A DNA stretch of 64,000 nucleotides, taken from positions 463,866 to 527,865 of the forward strand of contig RQTK01000166.1 of assembly GCA_003991915.1 (NCBI GenBank), written 5' to 3'. Shown piece after piece: positions 19,600-56,894 of this stretch. Positions within the stretch are counted from its first letter, which is position 1. Each line of letters begins with the position of its first letter. Below the pieces are notes generated by a model. It was given only the letters and a program-made list of their open reading frames with translations, did no database searches and was not told the DNA's origin. The position numbers and the translations under genes were made by a program. Source of the stretch: Elysia chlorotica (lineage: Eukaryota > Mollusca > Gastropoda > Plakobranchidae).

Positions 19600-22235
19600 C
19601 ACCTTGATATAATTTTATTATATATAATAATATAAGAATATGTAACCTTGCTTCCGCAGGTCCTACTACCCCGTAAGTCAAATGTAAAAGTGCAACTGGG
19701 AGTGGGACTAATAGCACATTTTTAAAAACCGAAGGATTTCTTTCTTAACTCCACAAAAATTTAATCATACAAAATTAAGATGATCTACAAAAGATAAGCA
19801 AGGTGCAGCCATAATTTAGTATTTAGCTACAACTACAAAAAAATTTAAGTAACTTATCATAAAAATTTATATCTCCAGCCTGGTTGAGTTGATAACTAGA
19901 AAATTTGGTGGATTCTGCTTTTAATTTATTATACAGAATAACGAAAAATACAAATGAACAATGCATACAAAATTTTCTGTTTAAAACTGGTTAACCAAAA
20001 ATAAAAAAATTAATTTCTTTCTGAAAAAGCTTAAATGACAAAGGTAAACATTATATATTTAAAAAATAAAACTCGTCCCACAAAATATGCAGGTTATTTG
20101 GGCCAAAGACTTGTGCTTTTTGTGAATGTGAGATTTAATGCCAGATCTCGTTAAAATGCCTTGAACATCTTCACTGCATGACCAACTTTGCCCCTGCTGG
20201 TAGATTCTCACAGAACTTTACAAAAAAAATAGTGATGGTGCTGAGACTAGGAAGAAACGTTCTTTCTAGCACCCTGAAGTACGAGAGGCACTGTCACGAT
20301 TTTCATCACTGCAAGGCAAATTGCAGCAGTGGCACAACCAAAGTCCATGGAACCAGTCTGACATTATTAAAGACATTGCGTACTGTCAACAAAGAACCAC
20401 AAAATGCTCTTTACATCAAGCATGATACCAATCTGCTCCTCAGAACTCTACTAGTCAGTGTGAAAATTTACCTACTTTACCCTGAAATCAGAAATATAAA
20501 CATACAAGCAGAGGTCATACATTCTAGATCTAGGATTCATTGGAGTGATTGAGATGATGAACATTTTACGACATAGGTTGCACAAACCCTCTAAATGAAG
20601 AGGATGTACATAGGCATGTTGGAAGGTACAAAATAAAACAAGCTTTCAACTATAGGTGTAGTTGTGTTGATTTTTTTATGTGTGACCACGATGCGGTGAG
20701 GTGGTGAGGCAAGCCCCGAGGCACATGTCAGGAAGCGTAAGTTAGCCTTTCAACGACGGCTGTATAATCGTCATAAATGAAGAGAAAATCTTTCCTCAAA
20801 AGAGAGCAATATATGCAAACAATATAAAATAAATCAACTTTGGCACAAACTTCTTCTTATTCTCAAATAAATCTCAAAACAGAGGCTACCTTTTTAACCA
20901 CTGTATATAAAAACTTAAGAACATAAAGATAACACCATCTATGGTTCTTGCGTTAGCACCGTATATTCTCCAAATGACCATGGTGTGTAGAGAACGGATG
21001 AGGATGGTGTAGAAAGCTTTAAGCACATTAGAGGCGCCAAGGAAAATGCATATGGACACAGCGTTATGGCAATTCAGAAAAGCTGACTGCTCAACTGCTA
21101 ACGACTAGCAAATAACTAGAATTAAAACATTTTTGCATAGCATAAAACAATAAGTTCTAAAAGCATTAAGCACATGGCTAGCAAACAAAATAGCGTAGAG
21201 CAATAAATTACAGATGCACAAGTAGGTATCTTCTTATTCCTAGCAAAAAGATAATTGGCCTTGAAATGTTATTTGTATCGATGCTTAAATTGCTTTTGCC
21301 ACAAAGAACATAGTTGTTTTTTGTAAATATTTCCTGCACAAGTTTCCAAAATCATTCAATAGCTGGTTAAAACATTTTGAGTACATTTGGTTTGGCCACA
21401 CACCATTGCTTGCCTTAAAACTTCAATTATACTCGTCTTTAACTGCAAAAGAAGTTGGATTTAGGTTACCTGTGTTAAAAACAACAACTTGAAAAAGCAT
21501 AGACCAAGCTTGATCACAACAGGCTGGTGTGCGTTCAATAGATCTATCATACGATTGGAATCCACTAAAAAATGAAAACAAGGGCTATGGTTGAAAGATA
21601 TATTCCTCTTTAAAAGGGGACAAGATACTAAAACAATGCGATTTTACTTATTCCTTTATTTCTACAGGAATGTTCGTTTGAGTCAAATCTTTTTATTTTT
21701 TTTAGTAAGGGACCAGATTGAATATAATTTAGATAACGTGGGCACATTCTGAGGCCTGGCCTGACTCCATTAACTCGTCTCTATTGTACCATGGACGATT
21801 TACACCCGGTGCTTAAAATTTCAGCCCATCTTGCTGAGGAAAGGTGGACAGTTCTTAACTAAAAATAACCGAAATTTATCATTTATTATGAACAATATCC
21901 AAAATAAATTAAGTGAATTTGGATTTTTTCAAATTAAAATAACAGCTCTCACACACATATATAACATGTATAATTATAATACACACATATTTCAATTTTC
22001 TGAAAAATAAAAATCAGTTTAGAAAATATAGGCATCCCATAATCCAATTTTTTTGAAATGTATTTATAACACCTTACTTAGAAAAAGATCTTCACAAACC
22101 CTTGTCGAGATGGATTCCAAGCCATACAAAATTTGTTTGCAAATCACAGCGAGTTTCTTCATAAAATATAAAGAGTTTTTGTTTCTTTTCTGTTTCCATT
22201 TGAAGCACACGTGTTGCTTGCCTTGATCCTGGACT
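19600..22235. other. AT-rich stretch, probably 3' UTR or flank of the MBT gene
   Basis: Directly downstream of the MBT gene stop on the minus strand. No coding frame is recognised. A 124-codon plus-strand frame at 20178-20552 shows no domain, biased composition or conserved word. Confidence 0.4.
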
Positions 22236-22368
22236 CCATTAATCCCCTGTACTAAGACAACAAAGAGAGACAACCGCCCACCGCTACGAGGCTGCCGCAC
22301 TGTTTGCCGTGTCCCAGAATCCATTAATCCCCTGTACTAAGACAACAAAGAGAGACAACCGCCCACCG

Positions 22369-22396
<28 letters not shown>
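22236..22396. repeat. 85-bp tandem duplication over the MBT stop codon
   Basis: 76 bases at 22236-22311 are repeated at 22321-22396 with one visible difference. The right copy contains the last codons and the TAG stop of the MBT gene. The left copy lies in its 3' UTR and repeats those codons as untranslated sequence. Confidence 0.9.
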
Positions 22397-40389
<17,993 letters not shown>

Positions 40390-40542
40390 TGTCTTTAACT
40401 GTACAGCTCGTGGCTGGATAACTGCATCACAAATCTTGTACCGAAGAGATCATCAAGTGGTGACATCAAAACAATAACAATCTAGTTACCGTTCCACTCT
40501 CTACAAGCTGGCAGCAGCAAAACACTATTATGCAGACTCTTG

Positions 40543-40554
40543 TGCGCATGCGTG
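40543..40554. promoter_or_regulatory. NRF1-like site upstream of the MBT gene
   Basis: TGCGCATGCGTG fits the NRF1 palindrome (YGCGCAYGCGCR) with one deviation. It lies about 155 bases upstream of the MBT start codon, followed by a CRE-like TGATGACA. Motif match only, but the position suits a core promoter. Confidence 0.45.
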
Positions 40555-40762
40555 ATGACACAGGAATCCTAGAAACCAGATAACGGATTGGTTATTTTTC
40601 ACATAAATAAGAAGGCTTCCCCACCGCCAGCCAATGAATGGTCTCTAATAATTTTCTCAAGGAACTCCCAAAAAGAGCATGCGTGACCCGAACATAGCCT
40701 CGAACCTGAACTTAAATTGAAACTCTTTGTCGAAAGAGATAAAAATGATTTCTAACATTCTT

Positions 40763-40880
40763 TGGTAGAGCGCACGACTACAATAATGCCACTAGTGCGA
40801 TCCCCATACTCGGTGTCGGTGTCAATACAACAAATCCCTATATGTCGGTTAGTAGAACATGTCAGTGTCAGCACAAAAGT
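40763..40880 (+). mobile_element. SINE head running into the 34-bp satellite
   Basis: TGGTAGAGCGCACGACTAC (A-box-like), then GTGCGATCCCCATACTCGG and the SINE body words GGTGTCGGTGTCAATACAAC, after which the 34-bp tandem units begin. Confidence 0.55.
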
Positions 40881-40945
40881 NNNNNNNNNNNNNNNNNNNN
40901 NNNNNNNNNNNNNNNNNNNNNNNNNNNNNNNNNNNNNNNNNNNNN
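40881..40945. other. Assembly gap (65 N)
   Basis: Run of N inside the 34-bp satellite; the placeholder size need not equal the missing length. Confidence 1.
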
Positions 40946-41500
40946 CCTAGTAGTACATGTCGGTGTCAGTACAAAAGTCCCTAGTAGTACATGTCGGTGT
41001 CAGTACAAAAGTCCCTAGTAGTACATGTCGGTGTCAGTACAAAAGTCCCTAGTAGTACATGTCGGTGTCAGTACAAAAGTCCCTAGTAGTACATGTCGGT
41101 GTCAGTACAAAAGTCCCTAGTAGTACATGTCGGTGTCAGTACAAAAGTCCCTAGTAGTACATGTCGGTGTCAGTACAAAAGACCCTAGTAGTACATGTCG
41201 GTGTCAGTACAAAAGTCCCTAGTAGTACATGTCAGTGGCAGCACAAAAGTCCCTAGTAGTACATGTCGGTGTCAGTACAAAAGTCCCTAGCAGTACATGT
41301 CGGTGTCAGCACAAAAGTCCCTAGTACGGTAAAAGTACATGTCAGTGTCAGTACAAAAGTCCCTAGTACGGTAAAAGTACATGTCGGTGTCAGCACAAAA
41401 GCTCCTAGTAGTACATGTCGGTGTCAGCACAAAAGTCCCTAGTAGTACATGTCGGTGTCAGCACAAAAGTCCATAGTAGTACATGTCGGTGTCAGTACAA

Positions 41501-41590
41501 TTCAGGGATCATCATCTGGATGTACAGCCACAGTCGTGTTTTCAGGGATCATCATCTGGATGTACAGCCACAGTCGTGTTTTCAGGGATC
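41501..41590. repeat. 40-bp duplicate inserted in the 34-bp satellite
   Basis: TTCAGGGATCATCATCTGGA and a TGTACAGCCACAGTCGTG half recur at 41501 and 41541, with a third partial start at 41581. It interrupts the satellite. Confidence 0.9.
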
Positions 41591-42399
41591 AAGTACATGT
41601 CGGTGTCAGCACAAAAGTCCCTAGCAGTACATGTCTGTGTCAGTAAATAGGTCCCTACTAGAATATGTCGGTGTCAGTACAAAAGTCCCTAGTAGAATAT
41701 GTCGGTGTCAGTACAAAAGTCCCTAGTAGAACATGTCGGTGTCAGTACAGTCCCTAGTAGAACATGTCGGTGTCAGTACATTGTACAAAAGTCATTAGTA
41801 CAGTAGTAGTACATGTCAGTGTCAGCACTAAAGTCCATAGGAGCCTACAGTAGTACTAGTAGTACATGTCGGTGTCAGTATAAAAGTACATGTGAGTGTC
41901 ACTAGGCCTGCAAAAGTCCCTAGAAGTGCTACCTGTTTCTGTCCCGGGCCCCGATGGCTGCTAGCGCTAGATGTAAAGAAATTAACTGACAGAGCTCCAC
42001 ACTACGATATCTTAATGTGGGGCCATTCAAAATACGTGTGTCTATATTTAATATAGACACACGTATTTAAGGAACTTTTGCCACCCCCATTTCATTGTAA
42101 TCATACACAATCATGTTTTCCCAGTCTCTTCACACTATTCTTACAACTATCAATGACCCCCCCCCCCCCTTCCCCCTCAATTTTTCTCTTTCTCAGTTTC
42201 TGACAACACAGTGGTCCGCGTGGACTAGATTTCATATTTAGCTAAAACTAAAGATTTTGGTTGGTTCGATGTTGATTTTTTAATTGATCTTGCTGTCTTT
42301 GCCATTTTATTGTATTTTCAATATTTCAGATTTGTAAATCTATTTGTTTAGTTAGATTATTTTCAAATCGCGTAGAAGTCCTTCAAAAGTTATTTTGGA

Positions 42400-42560
42400 G
42401 AACGCCCAGTCTCGGTGAGGCTAGGGTTTAAGTGTCGGCTTCCGATGCAGGAAGTTCGAATCCCACTCAAGCCACCCTCCTCTCCACTGGTTGGATCAGT
42501 TTCATTACATTGCCAGCTAAGCCCCAGATATACCGTTATGTTGCCCTTTTTGATACGTGT
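42400..42560 (+). mobile_element. tRNA-derived SINE head and body
   Basis: GTGTCGGCTTCCGATGCAGG, B-box-like GAAGTTCGAATCCCAC, then CCACTGGTTGGATCAG. Anticodon-arm-like spacing is lost, so it is a SINE rather than a functional tRNA. The tail is not recognised. Confidence 0.65.
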
Positions 42561-42679
42561 ATCTAGAGACGGCTTTGATTGAAAAGAATCGTGCAGTCTT
42601 GAAACAGCGTGCCACTGTGAAAAATAAGTGACAAATCGATGCTTGTACATCAACTATTTCGACCTGCCGAACTCATGCC

Positions 42680-42736
42680 TTGGGGGAGGAGAGATAGATA
42701 GATAGATTTTTAGAGTGATATAGAGATATAGATAGA

Positions 42737-42786
<50 letters not shown>

Positions 42787-42803
42787 GAGAGAGAGAGAGA
42801 TAT
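42680..42803. repeat. GATA and (GA)n microsatellite
   Basis: GATAGATAGAT followed by about 35 GA dinucleotides. Confidence 0.95.
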
Positions 42804-43246
42804 TTATGGTTATGTATTAGTCAAATTGCGTGTGTGAGATTGGTTCCCTTTACTTTCGCCGTGACCTTAGAGCCTCACCCTCAGCTACCCATTCCACGCT
42901 GGTTTGGCAAGAGGGGGGTGGGGGGACAAAAAATGTTCGTCCAAATGACAGCCCATACAGTACGACTCAATAATTTTTATAATTAACTTCATTAAGGCCG
43001 ATTCAGTCGCAGCTGTAACACTTTCATAGCGCAAAAATATTTACAAGAATTATAATTCATAGGTGTAAGGGGTGTGCTTTTCGCTATGTTTTAACTGATA
43101 GCACATGTACATAATGTAGATAAAATATTTTTTTTTATTGGCATGGAGAGCATTGAATTTTTTAAATATGCGACTATATAATTATAATGAATGTTATAAT
43201 TTATTATTTTTATTATTAAATTACTATAAATGATGATTGTTGCCAT

Positions 43247-43252
43247 TACATG

Positions 43253-43283
<31 letters not shown>

Positions 43284-43375
43284 ATCATCATCACTATTAT
43301 TATTATTATTATTTTTTCTTCTTCTTCTTTATCATCATTGTTGTTATTATTATTATTATATATTATTGTATCGGT
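43247..43375. repeat. (ATT)n microsatellite
   Basis: Imperfect ATT/TTA repeat with short CAT and TTC runs. Poly-Ile/Asn frames are shadows. The rest of 42810-44550 shows nothing recognisable and may include HARS 3' flank. Confidence 0.9.
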
Positions 43376-44556
43376 AGGCCTACTACATGTATTACATAGA
43401 GCTTGCACCACCACTAGCCCCTGAGATTAGTACAGTAGCAACAGACCTGACAGGTATGATTATGAGAACTGAATGCACGGTCACAACATTCATGTTCACA
43501 TTGCATACACTTCATTATGTAGTGAACAGAAAAGGATAAAAAAAACAAAACAAACTCAATGTTGAATTGTTACTCCAAAATTTCTAACTAACATCTTGTA
43601 AAATTTACAGAACAGCAAGTTTTTATAAGAGAGAATGGTTTAATTGCGTTGATCAGAACATTTTTTTTTTTTTCAAAAGAAAAACTTTAAGGCGCTTCTT
43701 TTCTGATTTGCAGTCAATAGAATTTTGATTTCAGTATGTTTTTTTATTGACTTGGTAGATTCCATACAATGCAGTACATGTAGTTAGATGAGATTGAGAC
43801 TTAACTATATAATTGTGACACAGCAGAATGCACAAATAAAGCCTTGGCAGATCTTCAAAACAAAGACACCAGAGCCAATTGAGTGGAGATGATATGAAAA
43901 ATGACACCTTTTTATTTTCACAATCAAATGGTTTGATCAATACAACAACAGAATCAATGAAAACACTTTTTTAGGACATACAATAATTAAGCCTAACCCC
44001 ATAACTATGTTTTAAAACAGAGAGACAATCATCAGAGATGTCACATGCCAATACCTAACAACAAAAGCAATAAACTGCAACACACATACATGCATGCATT
44101 GACACTGCGCCAGGGTAAAAAATTGACACATTCAAAAATTAGTTTGGGCTAAAACTACTGCCATGGAGGTAATTTTTCACAAGAGCCAAATACTGAGATA
44201 CATGTACCTATATTCGCTAAGATTTAAAAATATATGAACAAACCTATATAGCATGATATTGTGGTTTACTATGCTAAGAATTAAAATCAATCTACATATA
44301 TGTGTGTGTTTTTGTTCTTTTTGCTTCAAAAGCTTTCAGGAGACACAATTAAGAGAACACTTGTATACTTAGCCGTTAAGCAGTATGCAGTATACAATAG
44401 TAACAAATACTGGAGCTTGATTTTATTCACATGATTCCATCTTTTTAATTATACCTTTGTTTGCATCCTTCATGAAAATGAGTAGGATAAGACAAATATA
44501 AATAATTACAAAAATTAAGGGAACTGCCGGAGCAAGCAACCTTGCCCACAAGTTTC

Positions 44557-44936
44557 AACCCCTTCGTGATATACAACATACGCCGTACGGATGATTTTTC
44601 GTGACAAGATACCTAGCCCATGCACATTGTATGTCCTCAAACCCACCTATTTCGCCATTCCCCATGAAGCTTAGACGTACAATGTATGTCATGTATTTGA
44701 CTGCGTAAAAGAGGCACTGAATGAAATGCAATTAAAAAACTGATCTCAAAGTCAATTTCAGCGATGTTGAAAATGTACGAATCATACAACCCTTCAATCT
44801 TCGTGACTAAATTTTGTGTTTGTTCCGAACTTATTTTTTCAATTTCATTCCCTTCACAAAATTCAAACTGCAAGTCATGACCGACTTTTAAGTAAATCGT
44901 CATGGCAATTGAAAATACCTGCGCCACGAAGGGGTT
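44557..44936. mobile_element. Candidate inverted-repeat element (MITE-like), 380 bp
   Basis: AACCCCTTCGTG at 44557-44568 is mirrored exactly by CACGAAGGGGTT at 44925-44936. The inside has no convincing coding frame. The outer bases are TTTC on the left and AACG on the right, so no target duplication is evident. It lies in the HARS 3' flank. Confidence 0.45.
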
Positions 44937-45619
44937 AACGTAATGCAAGGTAGAAATTCTCTCAACACCGAGATTCAACAAGTGATGTCAGGCATAGTGA
45001 AACTAAAAGTAAAGTAAAGACAGTTCACAGCGTTGGAGAACCAAAAGTTTTAGAGCCCTGATTGTATCTTTAAAAAAAAGACATTTGTGAGGTAGCCTAC
45101 CACTGCTTTCCCGGATAGAAATTTTATAATATCAATGTGTATAATTAAAGATTTGCAGAGATTGAGGGACTCTTAAAAAAAAATGTCAATGCTTAAATGA
45201 CCCAAATCACCACAAAATACAAAAGGACCGTCTACTTGTGCAGATATCTCCTGAGAATCTGGATAAATACAAGTAGAATCATGGTAAAAAAAAGAATGGC
45301 ATACATTTCTACGGCCCAGTTAAATTTTGTGGAGATTTTGAAGTCTTTGGAACAGAGATCTAGTGTGAAATAATATTTTGAGAGTTTTTCAAATAACACA
45401 GCTTGCCCACCTCTTCAAATTTTATTTTCGAACTCGCAATCTTACCACTTTTTAGAAAATGTTTTTCCATGTAAGTAGAATCAAATGTTTGGTAAGAAAA
45501 TGCTTTTCATTGAATAAAAAAAAAAGCTTGCTCAATAGGTTTCAGCGAATTGGTGAGATTTTAAAAATGTTTAACATGAAAATAAATAAGAACTAAAACT
45601 AGCGACACCAAAAGGCAGA

Positions 45620-54431
<8,812 letters not shown>

Positions 54432-55784
54432 TGTGCTGTTTGGAAGTTCTTCGATCTTCGGACTGTCTCACGGAAAATCCCTACTGTGCTGCTGGTGTGT
54501 CTCCTCTAGCAGTCTCCGGCAGTCCAATGTGCTTCAAGTAGCCTTGGTGTGTCACGATAAACAACCGATTATATTCTAGGTCTATCACCACCTAGGCCTA
54601 CGGTAGTAATTATAAATAGAATAGAAAGATTGTTATCACTTTCAATTAAACACTGCGATGGTTTGCTTCAGTCATAAGCAGCAATGCCTTCTTCGAACTT
54701 CACAGTTCACACACTCCTCGTTTAGAACAGGCTTAAGTTTACAAAAAGTTGCGTGAGAAAAAAACAACGAGCCGGTTTTCACAAGAATGTGTTACTAGGG
54801 TAGCGTCACCACCCACCCAACTCCCCCGCAAGCATGGATAGATCTATTGCAATCCGCATAGGATGATGCAATGCAACAGCTTGTACTTTCTCAGAAATTC
54901 ATAAAACTTAAAGCTTATGATATGTAGCGAGCATTCAATATAAAAAGTGAGGAACAAAAGCTGTATTTGGGTCTAAAGCCTTGCTGTGCATAAAAAATAC
55001 TATGGACCAATTATGACTCAAGCTAAATTATACGAAATGAGTTAGAATTAGAAGTAGAGCAAAACTCTTTTAAGTGAATAAAAAAAAACAGAATTCAGAT
55101 TTTTTTTGTGTGCCATTGGATATTTTATTAAGGATACTTGCATGGGCATGGAGTAGTCCTAGAGGTATAGGCCTATTAGGCCTCTTTCCTGGATTTTTGT
55201 GCTTTTTTTTTCAACATTCTTTAAAAACAAATTTGACACAAGAAATTTAAAAAAAAATGACAAAAAAAATTATTGTTTCCTCTGTCCAACTTTGGGTATT
55301 TTTTTAATATTTATTTTTTATTATATGTTATAATAATTAGTGATGTTGACATAATATTATGCACTTTCAATCATTCCATTCATTGTTTTATTTTTGTGTT
55401 AAGTTTATAATTTTTCAAAGGGTACCATTATCTAATGATAAATTTTCTTACAATTGGCAAATAAATATTTCAGTAGAAAATAATTACTTTTAATACCAGG
55501 GCTGCAATTTGTTATGACAGCACTGATGAGAACGTGTAACATCAATAAAATTCATTTTTGTGATGGATGGAACCTATGCAAGCAATACTTTTACTAAATC
55601 TGATTTATTTTTGCTTTTGAAGATTCTATAACTTCTTTAATGCAACTTTGTGAAGGCTTAAAAGCTTTTTAAATTGAGTGATTTGTCACTGTGTGGTAGA
55701 TGAGGACATTATACTTCCACATAGTTTTCATTCACTTTCTGGTTTTGATCTTTCAAATTCAGAGATAATCATCGCTTCGCTGGA
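54432..55784. promoter_or_regulatory. Intergenic region between divergent HARS and methyltransferase genes
   Basis: 1.35 kb between two start codons facing apart, so it holds both promoters. ATGGCGG at the HARS start resembles a YY1-type site overlapping the initiator. The half nearest the methyltransferase is very AT-rich with no recognised motif. Confidence 0.5.
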
Positions 55785-56894
55785 GTGGATAAGCTGCAGA
55801 CCACAGGCGTCAAGACAAGAAACAAAGAACAAATCAGCAGTATGGCTTGCAGACTGCGGATAACGAACCAACAAACTTTACTTCAACAACTCACATGTGT
55901 TTGTATGATTCGTAGGCATAAAAAATTGTATGCGTCACTTCATAATCAGGAGCGGAAAGCTTTCATTTTTCCCAATACACCTGGCCCCTCAGTGCTACTG
56001 CCCCAAGGTATCCAAGTGTGTAAATCACTTAATGAATTCAAAATAAAAAACTTGAAGGGAGGTTTCCAGCGACGTCCGGAATTAATTTCTCAGAGGGTTT
56101 CTTCAACTGGCTGCCAAAGTCAAGGAAGCGGCTCAAATCTAATGAGAAATTCCAAAGTTGAACGTATACAGCATGAACTTGTCACAGCTTCCTTGAAGCT
56201 TCTCCACACTGTCAGGTTTGTGGACAAAGTGACCACAGTTTCTAAATATCCACCATTTCTTTCCCAGGAGTTGTATATCCACGGTAGTGAAGGAGCACAA
56301 TATGATGCCCCTAAAACGCTGCCTTTGACTGTAGACATTGGATGTGGTGGTGGGTATAGTCTTAAACCATTGATAGCAATGGGATATCCATGCATTGGAG
56401 TAGACCTAGATTTATCAAGTTTGCAGCAAACGAAAATAGACTTGCTTTCTCCTAAGTTCAGGAACCATTTAAGATCAAAAGCAATCAGTGTGAACATCCA
56501 GCCTGATCTTGATACAATCAGTACGAGTCCATTACGTAATAAATTGAATGCACTTTCTCCAGCAGCGGATGTTGTTAGGTGGGATCTGAGACGAGGTCTT
56601 CCCTTCAAACAAAACAGTTTTGATCTCGCCATCAGTATATCATTTCTGCAATGGCTGTTTTATGGGAATCCTAAAGACCAATTAGATCGATTCTTTGCTA
56701 CACTCAAGTCAGTTTTGTGCCCCAACGGACGAGCCATCCTTCAGTTTTACCCTCAAAACAGGAAACAACTGGAAGAAGCAGTGGAGCGTGCCATGCCATA
56801 TTTCCGTGGCGTTGTGCTGGGAGACTACCCACATCTCGATCGAGGCAGGAAACTTTTCCTGATATTGTTCCCCTTTCATCCACAGGAAGTGTAA
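55785..56894 (+). CDS. BUD23-like SAM-dependent methyltransferase, intronless, 369 aa
   Basis: Single open frame with class I methyltransferase motif I (VDIGCGGGYSLKPL), acidic loop (CIGVDLDLSSLQ), WDLRRGLPFKQNSFDLAIS and SFLQWLF. The C-terminal half (FFATLKSVLCPNG, AILQFYPQNRKQLEEAV) follows BUD23, the 18S rRNA N7-guanine methyltransferase, and upstream RNSKVERIQ matches its QNSRMIEIQ region. Differences: a long novel N-terminus, about 30 extra residues between that helix and motif I, about 40 more before WDLRRG, and no basic WBS_methylT tail (it ends LFPFHPQEV). A second ATG at 55842 starts MACRLRITNQQTLLQQL, a basic, acid-free stretch that could target mitochondria. Lack of introns beside intron-rich neighbours suggests an old retrocopy. 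Substrate unknown. Confidence 0.85.
   Translation: MDKLQTTGVKTRNKEQISSMACRLRITNQQTLLQQLTCVCMIRRHKKLYASLHNQERKAFIFPNTPGPSVLLPQGIQVCKSLNEFKIKNLKGGFQRRPELISQRVSSTGCQSQGSGSNLMRNSKVERIQHELVTASLKLLHTVRFVDKVTTVSKYPPFLSQELYIHGSEGAQYDAPKTLPLTVDIGCGGGYSLKPLIAMGYPCIGVDLDLSSLQQTKIDLLSPKFRNHLRSKAISVNIQPDLDTISTSPLRNKLNALSPAADVVRWDLRRGLPFKQNSFDLAISISFLQWLFYGNPKDQLDRFFATLKSVLCPNGRAILQFYPQNRKQLEEAVERAMPYFRGVVLGDYPHLDRGRKLFLILFPFHPQEV

Larger units (their letters stand above)
40840..41930. repeat. 34-bp minisatellite derived from the SINE body, with assembly gap
   Basis: More than 25 units of a 34-bp repeat whose core is ACATGTCGGTGTCAGTAC followed by AAAAGTCCCTAGTAGT. The core equals the SINE body word GTCGGTGTCAGTA. 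The array is broken by 65 N (40881-40945), so its true length is unknown. Units diverge after 41630. Confidence 0.95.

Noticed and set aside
20178-20552. 124-codon plus-strand frame
   Set aside because: No domain, no coding-like composition, lies antisense in the presumed MBT 3' flank; consistent with chance.
42410-42480. Functional tRNA gene on the plus strand
   Set aside because: The T-arm-like GTTCGAATC is good, but the rest does not fold and SINE body sequence follows.
56120-56632. 170-codon minus-strand frame
   Set aside because: Antisense shadow of the BUD23-like gene.
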